Positions 17,430-23,765 of a DNA stretch of 32,413 bases are shown here, in pieces. Both the position numbers and the translations under genes were made by a program. The notes below the pieces were generated by a model. The model was not told the DNA's origin and searched no databases. It saw only the letters and a program-made list of their open reading frames with translations. This stretch comes from an uncultured Prevotellaceae bacterium. Lineage in GTDB: Bacteria > Bacteroidota > Bacteroidia > Bacteroidales > Bacteroidaceae. Every line of letters starts with the position of its first letter. The first letter of the stretch is position 1. Location: positions 1-32,413 of the forward strand of contig CACYJV010000039.1 in the NCBI GenBank assembly GCA_902774815.1, in the 5' to 3' direction.

Positions 17430-18680
17430 ATGCAAACACTCATTAAGAATATCGGCATGTTGGCAGGCATACAAGAGAAGCCTTGCCCCATGCTTCTCGG
17501 CAAAGAGATGGCTGAATACCACGTCATGAAGGATGCATGGCTGGTCATCGAAGATGGTCGCATCAGCGATTATGGGCATATGCCCGACTATCCCATACCT
17601 GCAGAGATGCAAATGGTCATCGATGCTGAAGGTGGAGCTGTCTTTCCTTCGTTCTGCGACTCGCACACCCATCTGGTCTATGCTGGCAGTCGCGAGGGGG
17701 AGTTTGTCGACAAGATACGCGGACTCAGCTATGCAGAGATAGCACAACGTGGTGGTGGCATCCTCAACTCTGCCGATCGTCTGCACGAAGCCACAGAGGA
17801 AGAACTCTACAAGCAGGCCATGCGCCGCATCAGGGAGATCATCCTCAAGGGTACGGGTGCCGTTGAAATCAAGAGTGGCTATGGACTGAACACCGAGGAC
17901 GAGCTGAAGATGTTGCGCGTCATCCGTCGTATCAAGCAGACAACGCCCATCAAGGTCATTCCTACTTTCCTCGGTGCTCATGCCGTTGGTCGTGAGTATA
18001 TTGGCCGTCAGAGTGAGTATGTCGACATGATTGTCAACGAAATGCTGCCCCGAGTGGCTGAAGAGAAGCTTGCTTTCTATGTCGATGTGTTCTGCGACAA
18101 AGGCTTCTTCACCCCCGAAGAAACCGACAGAATACTGTCAGCCAGCGCCAAGTACGGATTGCGCGGAAAGATTCATGGACAGGAACTCGCTGACTCGGGT
18201 GGGGTGGAAGTGGCCGTCAAGAACCACGCCCTCTCCGTTGACCATCTGGAGAGCATGACTGAGCGCGACATAGAGCTTCTGAAGTCATGTGGCGATGACA
18301 TGCCTATGCCCACTGCACTTCCCGGAACGTCGTTCTTCTTGAACATGCCGTTTGCTCCAGGTCGTCGCATCATCGACAGCGGACTACCCCTTGCCATTGC
18401 CAGCGACTACAATCCGGGATCAACACCTTCAGGCGACATGAAGTTTGCAGTTTCGCTTGTCTGCATCAAGATGCGCCTTCTTCCCGAGGAAGCTCTCAAT
18501 GCAGCAACCGTGAATGGTGCCGCCGCCATGGGCCTGAGCGAGAACTATGGCTGCATCCGCAAAGGAAGCATTGCCAACATCTTCATCACCGATCCGATTC
18601 CATCCATCGACTATCTGCCTTATGCCTATATGTCGCCCATCATCAGGCGCGTGTTCCTGGAGGGCATTGAGTACAGATGA
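17430..18680 (+). CDS. hutI: Imidazolonepropionase
   Basis: HutI opens the imidazolone ring of 4-imidazolone-5-propionate to N-formimino-L-glutamate. It is a metal-dependent amidohydrolase. The 416-residue product carries the HxH metal pair (H79, H81) in CDSHTHLVYAGSREGEF, further histidines in FLGAHAVG and KIHGQELADSGG, and the late aspartate in ASDYNPGSTPS. It is the last gene of the operon. A T-tailed hairpin lies about 50 bp downstream. Confidence 0.98.
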   Translation: MQTLIKNIGMLAGIQEKPCPMLLGKEMAEYHVMKDAWLVIEDGRISDYGHMPDYPIPAEMQMVIDAEGGAVFPSFCDSHTHLVYAGSREGEFVDKIRGLSYAEIAQRGGGILNSADRLHEATEEELYKQAMRRIREIILKGTGAVEIKSGYGLNTEDELKMLRVIRRIKQTTPIKVIPTFLGAHAVGREYIGRQSEYVDMIVNEMLPRVAEEKLAFYVDVFCDKGFFTPEETDRILSASAKYGLRGKIHGQELADSGGVEVAVKNHALSVDHLESMTERDIELLKSCGDDMPMPTALPGTSFFLNMPFAPGRRIIDSGLPLAIASDYNPGSTPSGDMKFAVSLVCIKMRLLPEEALNAATVNGAAAMGLSENYGCIRKGSIANIFITDPIPSIDYLPYAYMSPIIRRVFLEGIEYR

Positions 18681-18732
18681 CCAACCACATATAATAAAAG
18701 ATATGTGCCACTTGCAATATTGTTTCCATAAT

Positions 18733-18773
18733 AAAAGCCTCAGTCCTGAGCATGGACCGGGGCTTTTTCTTTT
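18733..18773 (+). terminator. Rho-independent terminator of the hut operon
   Basis: AAAGCC-TC-AGTCC pairs imperfectly with GGACC-GG-GGCTTT around a 7-nt loop (TGAGCAT) and is followed by TTTTTCTTTT. It lies 52 bp after the hutI stop. Confidence 0.85.
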
Positions 18774-18798
18774 GGTAACGATATAGCTGATGACCTAC

Positions 18799-19043
18799 CG
18801 ACCTTGGAGAGGTCGAATATAAGAAACCCCAGGTCTACTGACCTGGGGATAGGAAATGCCGTGTGGGAATGTCGACTTCGAAGATGTCGCACGAAATTAT
18901 TTCTTCATGATGTGACTGCTCTATATGATTACTTTGTTCCATTAGGTGCGACATCTTCGAAGTCGTTTTTTATGTTTCAGGTTGCACCTGTCCCCAGGTC
19001 GGTAGACCTGGGGTTTCTGATATTGCGACATCTCCGAAGTCGC
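18799..19043. repeat. Nested palindromic composite repeat
   Basis: Several inverted repeats are stacked. A small hairpin (18799-18815, CGACCT/AGGTCG) is followed by an outer pair of 31-bp arms (18823-18853 and 18987-19017, a few mismatches). Each outer arm is itself a hairpin with a 9-bp CCCCAGGTC/GACCTGGGG stem. Inside lies a perfect 20-bp inverted pair (18873-18892 and 18946-18965) with a 53-nt loop and a T6 run after it. A third, diverged copy of the inner motif forms a hairpin at 19025-19043. No reading frame looks coding. A miniature mobile element or a REP-like cluster are both possible; no target-site duplication was found. Confidence 0.7.
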
Positions 19044-19104
19044 GAGATTTGCGACCCCACGCGTAGGCACAGAATCGGCCTGCAAGGCCAGCACCACACA
19101 GCCC

Positions 19105-19510
19105 AGAACAGCGCCCTGGGTTGAGTAGGCAACACCCCCTTGTCGCCCAGAAAGGGCAAAACCTTTACGACACATTTTATGATTCTGCCCCTGCAGGCCG
19201 CAATTTCCTTTTGTGTCACCCCATCTCCCAGGGCGCTGTCCCTGGGCTGGGAGATTTTGCCCCTGCGGGGCGCAATTTCCTCTTGTGTCACCCCATACCT
19301 GCAGGCACAAAAGTCGAGTTTGGTTCTGACCATAAAGGGCGACGTTTTCGTGTAGGGGCAGACCCCTGTGTCTGCCCGCACAGTGGCACAAAACCAACGG
19401 GCAGACACGGGGGGCTGCCCCTACGATATAGCTGCAGGCCGCAATTTCCTCTTGTGATGCACTACCCAGGGCGCTGCCCCTGGGCTGGGAGATTTTGCCC
19501 CTGCGGGGGC
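19105..19510. repeat. Cluster of GC-rich dispersed repeats, no gene seen
   Basis: The motif CCCAGGGCGCTG with its following GGGAGATTTTGCCCCTGC segment occurs twice (19227-19270 and 19465-19508), and an inverted fragment of it lies at 19107-19120. GCAATTTCCTCTTGTG occurs three times (19200, 19272, 19441), twice extended by TCACCCCAT. These open frames on both strands only because the repeats lack stops; codon use is not gene-like. The stretch between hutI and uvrB (18681-19566) thus holds only a terminator and repeats. Just before uvrB, CTATATGATTCC is repeated at about 19526 and 19549. Confidence 0.7.
19352..19424. repeat. 27-bp imperfect inverted repeat
   Basis: Arms 19352-19378 and 19398-19424 match at 25 of 27 positions in inverted orientation, starting GTAGGGGCAG and ending CTGCCCCTAC, with a 19-nt loop. 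The GTAGGGGCAG type of palindrome is widespread in bacterial intergenic DNA. It is nested within the larger repeat cluster. Confidence 0.75.
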
Positions 19511-19566
19511 ATCTGTGCCATCGGCTATATGATTCCCTTTCTTTTTACTATATGATTCCTTTTCTT

Positions 19567-21618
19567 TTATTGAGCCTTCGTCTCGAGCAAATCCTCAAGC
19601 CGCAAGATCTCGTCGCGATACTGTGCTGCCTGCAGGAAGTCGAGTTCTTTCGCTGCCATCTGCATGAGCATCCTCGTGTTTTCGATGGTCTTCAACAGAT
19701 GTTCCCTGTCCATCTTGTTCAGGATGGGGTCGGCAGCTATGCCGGCATCGGTCTTCTCCACATAGGGCTTGTAGGTCGTCGTGGCCGATGTGGAACGCCC
19801 ATGTTGTGCTTCTGCCTGCTTCGTGGCTGACTTCAGGTTACCGGCGATGGCCTTCACAATCTGCGTCGGCGTGATGCCATGTTCTTCGTTATAGGCCATC
19901 TGTTTCATTCGTCTGCGGTTGGTCTCGTCGATGGTCAGCTGCATGCTCTCGGTGATGGTGTCGGCATACATGATGGCCTTGCCATTGACGTTTCGTGCAG
20001 CTCGTCCAACGGTCTGCGTCAGTGCACGATGACTACGCAGGAATCCTTCCTTGTCGGCATCAAGGATTGCCACGAGCGAAACCTCAGGCAGGTCGAGACC
20101 TTCGCGCAGCAGGTTGACTCCCACCAGCACATCGAAGCGTCCTGCACGCAGGTCAGCCATGATCTGTACACGGTCGAGTGTTGCCACGTCGCTGTGTATG
20201 TAGTTGGCTCTCACTTCATGGTTGAGCAGATATCCTGTCAGTTCCTCGGCCATACGCTTGGTCAGCGTTGTCACCAACACGCGCTCATCCCTCTCTGCAC
20301 GCTGCAGAATCTCATCGAGCAGGTCATCAATTTCGTTTTCACTGGGGCGCACCTCAATCTCAGGATCGAGCAGTCCGGTGGGGCGAATCACCTGTTCAAC
20401 GACGACACCTTCGCTCTCCATCAGCTCGTAATCGGCAGGTGTGGCCGATACGTAGATGACCTGATTGATCATGTCGTGGAACTCTTCGAAGCGCAGTGGG
20501 CGGTTGTCGAAGGCTGCAGGCAGGCGGAAGGCATACTCAACGAGGTTCTGCTTGCGGGCCCTGTCGCCACCATACATGGCATTGAGCTGCGGTATGGTCA
20601 CGTGGCTCTCGTCGATGATGAGCAGGAAATCCTTTGGGAAGAAGTCGAGCAGGCAGTAAGGCTTTTGTCCAGGTTCACGCCCGTCGAAGTAACGGCTGTA
20701 ATTCTCAATGCCCGAACAGTGGCCCAGCTCCTTGATCATCTCCAAGTCGTATTCCACACGTTCCTTGATGCGGTTGGCCCTGAACGTATCGCCCAGCTCG
20801 TTGTAGAAGTCAATTCGCTCTACCAGGTCGTCCTGAATCTGACGAATGGCCTTCTCGGTCTGCTCTTTCGATGTGACGAACAGATTGGCAGGGTAGAGCT
20901 GGTAGTTCTCAAAGGTTGCAATGCGGTGATAGTCAATGGCATCGACCTCCTCAATCTCGTCAATCTCGTCGTCCCACCAGGTCACGCGAAGCACATGGTC
21001 GGAATAGGCCATGAAAACGTCCACATGGTCGCCTTTCACCCGGAAGTTGCCGCGTTGCAGCTCAATGTCATTGCGCACATAGAGGGCATTGACAAGCTGA
21101 CGGAGGAACACGTTGCGGTCCAGCGTCTGTCCCTTCTTGATGTTGATGACGCTCTCCTGCATGGCCGTGGGACCTCCCATGCCATAGATGCACGACACAC
21201 TCGACACGATGACCACATCCTTGCGACCGGAAAGCAGCGAGGAGACTGCCGAGAGACGAAGCCTGTCAATCTCGTCGTTGATGGCCAAGTCCTTGTCAAT
21301 GTAGGTATCGGTTGCCGGAAGATAGGCTTCAGGCTGGTAGTAGTCGTAGTAGCTCACGTAGTATTCCACCGCATTTTCGGGAAAGAATCCCTTCATCTCC
21401 TCATAGAGTTGTGCAGCGAGCGTCTTGTTATGGCTCAGGATGAGGGTAGGCATGCCCGTCTGTGCGATGACGTTGGCCATCGTAAATGTCTTGCCTGAAC
21501 CTGTCACGCCAAGCAGCACTTGTGCCTTGTCGCCACGTTTCAAGCCGTCAGTAAGTTGTCGAATTGCCTCAGGCTGATCGCCCGTCGGTTGGTATTCAGA
21601 TGTGAGTTTATAGTCCAT
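19567..21618 (-). CDS. uvrB: Excinuclease ABC subunit B
   Basis: UvrB verifies DNA lesions after hand-over from UvrA and recruits UvrC for incision in nucleotide excision repair. The 683-residue product has Walker A GVTGSGKT (37-44), the beta-hairpin region YYDYYQPEAYLP that clamps one strand, helicase motif DESH, the C-terminal helicase motif QTVGRAARN, and a UVR motif in the last 45 residues that contacts UvrC. All look intact. It is transcribed alone. Confidence 0.98.
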   Translation of the reverse strand: MDYKLTSEYQPTGDQPEAIRQLTDGLKRGDKAQVLLGVTGSGKTFTMANVIAQTGMPTLILSHNKTLAAQLYEEMKGFFPENAVEYYVSYYDYYQPEAYLPATDTYIDKDLAINDEIDRLRLSAVSSLLSGRKDVVIVSSVSCIYGMGGPTAMQESVINIKKGQTLDRNVFLRQLVNALYVRNDIELQRGNFRVKGDHVDVFMAYSDHVLRVTWWDDEIDEIEEVDAIDYHRIATFENYQLYPANLFVTSKEQTEKAIRQIQDDLVERIDFYNELGDTFRANRIKERVEYDLEMIKELGHCSGIENYSRYFDGREPGQKPYCLLDFFPKDFLLIIDESHVTIPQLNAMYGGDRARKQNLVEYAFRLPAAFDNRPLRFEEFHDMINQVIYVSATPADYELMESEGVVVEQVIRPTGLLDPEIEVRPSENEIDDLLDEILQRAERDERVLVTTLTKRMAEELTGYLLNHEVRANYIHSDVATLDRVQIMADLRAGRFDVLVGVNLLREGLDLPEVSLVAILDADKEGFLRSHRALTQTVGRAARNVNGKAIMYADTITESMQLTIDETNRRRMKQMAYNEEHGITPTQIVKAIAGNLKSATKQAEAQHGRSTSATTTYKPYVEKTDAGIAADPILNKMDREHLLKTIENTRMLMQMAAKELDFLQAAQYRDEILRLEDLLETKAQ

Positions 21619-21626
21619 ATATGATG

Positions 21627-21634
21627 CAAAATTA
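21627..21634 (-). promoter_or_regulatory. -7 element of uvrB, near-leaderless
   Basis: TAATTTTG followed by CA on the minus strand matches the -7 consensus but lies only 8 bp before the uvrB ATG. Transcription would start within a few bases of the start codon. No -33 box is clear, so a different promoter remains possible. Confidence 0.45.
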
Positions 21635-21696
21635 CTGTTTTTCTACTAAATAAACGTTAGAAAAGGCGATTATTTCACAAAAAACTATTAAATGCT

Positions 21697-21727
21697 TTTG
21701 CTTTTTGGCGAATTATGTGTAATTTTG
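21697..21727 (+). promoter_or_regulatory. Promoter of bamD-rpoZ-DUF4293
   Basis: TTTG (21697-21700), a 19-nt spacer and TAATTTTG (21720-21727) followed by CAG match the consensus exactly. Transcription would start near 21734, about 15 nt before bamD. Confidence 0.75.
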
Positions 21728-21748
21728 CAGGTCAAAATCACATTATAA

Positions 21749-22612
21749 ATGAAGAAATCAATGACTTGCGTGTTGTCTCGTTGCCTTCCGGCACTGCTGC
21801 TTGTCTGCCTTCTGACGGGTTGTGCCAAGGAGTTCAACAGGGTTTACAAGACCGACAACTATTCATATAAATACGAATATGCCAAAGAGTGCTACGCCCG
21901 TGGGCAGTACTCGCGTGCCATCTCCCTGCTTGAAACCGTCGTCACTTCGATGAAGGGCTCGGTAAACGGGCAGGAGTGTCTCTACATGCTCGCCATGGCC
22001 GAGTTCAACAACAAGGACTATGAGACGGCAGCCGAATACTTCAAGAAGTACTACAGTTCCTATCCGCGTGGCGACTATGCCGAACTGGCTAAGTTCTACG
22101 TTGGCGAGAGCCTCTACATGAGCACGCCTGAGCCACGACTCGACCAGAGCCAGACGCTGTCGGCCATCACGGCTTTCCAGGAGTATTTGGACGTTTATCC
22201 AATGGCTACGAAAAAGCAGGAGGCACAGGCCCGACTTTTCAAACTGCAGGACAAGCTCGTCACCAAGGAGCTGTACTCGGCTCAACTCTATTACGACCTG
22301 GGCAACTACTTCGGCAACTGCAACAAGGCAGGCGAGAGCAACTACCAGGCTTGCATCATCACGGCACAGAACGCACTGAAGGACTATCCCTACAGCAGCC
22401 TGCGCGAGGACTTCTCGTTGTTGCTCCTGAAGAGTAAGTTCGAGTTGGCTCAGAACAGTGTTGCAGCGCGTCAGCTGGAGCGCTATCAGGATGCCGAGGA
22501 CGAGGGCTACGGCTTCGTCAACGAGTTCCCAGATTCAAAGAATCGTGCCTTGGCCGAGCGCATCATTGAGCGTTGCAAGAAGTTCACCAAGGACGCAAAT
22601 GAAGACGAATAA
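21749..22612 (+). CDS. bamD: Outer-membrane assembly lipoprotein BamD
   Basis: BamD is the essential lipoprotein partner of BamA in inserting beta-barrel proteins into the outer membrane, facing the periplasm. The 287-residue product has a lipoprotein signal with lipobox LTGC (C25) and then TPR-like helix pairs, for example YEYAKECYARGQYSRAISLLE and ETAAEYFKKYYSSYPRGDYAELA, the classic BamD repeats that also occur in YfiO. It starts a three-gene operon (24 bp to rpoZ). The porin in this window would be a likely client. Confidence 0.92.
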   Translation: MKKSMTCVLSRCLPALLLVCLLTGCAKEFNRVYKTDNYSYKYEYAKECYARGQYSRAISLLETVVTSMKGSVNGQECLYMLAMAEFNNKDYETAAEYFKKYYSSYPRGDYAELAKFYVGESLYMSTPEPRLDQSQTLSAITAFQEYLDVYPMATKKQEAQARLFKLQDKLVTKELYSAQLYYDLGNYFGNCNKAGESNYQACIITAQNALKDYPYSSLREDFSLLLLKSKFELAQNSVAARQLERYQDAEDEGYGFVNEFPDSKNRALAERIIERCKKFTKDANEDE

Positions 22613-22636
22613 ACATTTTTACAACAAACAATAACA

Positions 22637-22969
22637 ATGGATTACAAAAAGTCAAAAGCACCCGTCAACACCCAGACTCGTAACATCATGGATCTGTGCG
22701 AGGAGACGGGCAACATTTACGAGAGCGTAGTCATCATTTCGAAGCGTGCCAACCAGATAGGCAGCGAAATCAAGCAGGACCTCACGAAGAAACTTGCCGA
22801 GTTCGCATCCTATAACGATTCGCTGGAGGAAGTCTTCGAGAACCGCGAACAGATAGAAATCTCGCGCTACTACGAGAAATTGCCGAAGCCAACGCTGCTG
22901 GCCACGCAGGAGTTCATTGAGGGTAACATCTACTATCGTGATCCTTCCAAGGAGAACGCAGCTGACTAA
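22637..22969 (+). CDS. rpoZ: RNA polymerase omega subunit (Bacteroidetes type)
   Basis: Omega helps fold and hold the beta' subunit of RNA polymerase. The 110-residue product has the NIYESVVIISKRANQI segment that corresponds to the conserved omega helix (normally around a YxxVxxAxxRARQL-like motif), followed by a Bacteroidetes-style acidic middle and C-terminal helix. Sequence identity to E. coli omega is low, so the call rests on this segment, size and the bamD-rpoZ-DUF4293 order known from Bacteroidales. Confidence 0.8.
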   Translation: MDYKKSKAPVNTQTRNIMDLCEETGNIYESVVIISKRANQIGSEIKQDLTKKLAEFASYNDSLEEVFENREQIEISRYYEKLPKPTLLATQEFIEGNIYYRDPSKENAAD

Positions 22970-22983
22970 TTGCCTGTAAGTCT

Positions 22984-23448
22984 ATGATTCAACGCAAGCA
23001 AACGGTCTATTTGTTCCTGGCTGTCGTGGCCACCATCGTGTGCCTATGCCTGCCTTTAGGAACAGTACAGCTGCCCGTCATGGGTGCTGAGCCCGTGCTC
23101 TTCAACATGGCATTGGTACAGACGGTGGACAACTCGCCCGTCTACGACTTCAGCTATTCACCGCTCATGGTGCTGCTGGCCATCGTGACGCTGTGCCAGT
23201 TGGTTGCCATCTTCATGTACAAGAAACGCATTCGTCAGTCGCGCGTGTGTGCCCTGAACATCGCATTGCTGCTTCTGTGGATGCTTGTCTTCGCCTACTT
23301 CAAGTATGTCCGTCTGACAGATCTTGGCTCTCTGCAGCAGTCGTGGGTGGCCTTTTTGCCCTTTGTGGCAGCCGTCTTCAACTATCTGGCCTACAAGGGC
23401 ATTCGTGCCGATGAGCGGCTTGTGCGTGCTGCCGACCGCATCAGATAG
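22984..23448 (+). CDS. DUF4293 family integral membrane protein
   Basis: The 154-residue product has four predicted membrane helices at about residues 8-26, 56-77, 86-105 and 117-136, with basic loops (KKRIRQSR) placing parts in the cytoplasm. It begins MIQRKQTVYLF, a typical start of DUF4293 proteins. The function of this Bacteroidetes family is unknown. It is the third gene of the bamD operon, 14 bp after rpoZ, and its 3' end faces the second 22-bp array. Confidence 0.8.
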   Translation: MIQRKQTVYLFLAVVATIVCLCLPLGTVQLPVMGAEPVLFNMALVQTVDNSPVYDFSYSPLMVLLAIVTLCQLVAIFMYKKRIRQSRVCALNIALLLLWMLVFAYFKYVRLTDLGSLQQSWVAFLPFVAAVFNYLAYKGIRADERLVRAADRIR

Positions 23449-23503
23449 ACTTTTGCGGCATTTTGGAGCAGATAACGGCAAGATTTTAATCACCACATCC
23501 TAC

Positions 23504-23672
23504 AAGGCATAGCTTTACACCTCGTGAAGCTATGCTTTTTTGTGTCCATAGCATTGCTCTGCAGGGTCAAGAGCTATGGTCTTTAACCTCTAAAGCATTG
23601 ATATATAACCATATAGAGCAATGCTCTGCTGCCGTCAAAGCATAGCTTTACAGGCATAAGAGCATTACTCCA
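23504..23672. repeat. Second tandem array of 22-bp palindromic units (8 copies)
   Basis: Cores start at 23504, 23526, 23548, 23570, 23592, 23615, 23637 and 23659, an almost exact 22-bp period. They share the AAGCATAGCTT, AGAGCAATGCTCTG and AAAGCATTGA variants with the array at 5794-6050. It fills the gap between the DUF4293 gene (plus) and the DUF3987-like gene (minus), again between two converging 3' ends. Confidence 0.85.
23508..23541 (+). terminator. Terminator formed by the first two units of the array
   Basis: GCATAGCTT (23508-23516) pairs perfectly with AAGCTATGC (23527-23535) around a 10-nt loop and is followed by six T residues (23536-23541). It lies 60 bp after the DUF4293 stop and probably ends the bamD transcript. 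Confidence 0.75.
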
Positions 23673-23694
23673 GTGCATGTTAGCCAAGCATGAA

Positions 23695-23765
23695 AAGGTT
23701 GCAAGGTCATGAGACTGAAAATAGAAAAACGTAATGCCATTTGCAACTTGCAACCTTGCAACCTT
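23695..23765. repeat. 13-bp inverted repeat with TTGCAAC iterons
   Basis: Arms 23695-23707 and 23753-23765 are a perfect inverted pair (AAGGTTGCAAGGT type) with a 45-nt loop. The right arm extends into three direct TTGCAA-containing repeats (23741-23761) and touches the stop codon of the DUF3987-like gene. On the minus strand no strong T-run follows directly, so termination is possible but not clear. Confidence 0.6.

Noticed and set aside
18804-19555. Protein-coding frames of 70-150 codons on both strands between hutI and uvrB
   Set aside because: They are made of repeated palindromic units, overlap each other on opposite strands and show no signal, motif or gene-like codon use.
19879-21498. 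539-codon plus-strand frame opposite uvrB
   Set aside because: It is antisense to a fully conserved uvrB and its Val/His/Leu-rich translation is typical of shadow frames.
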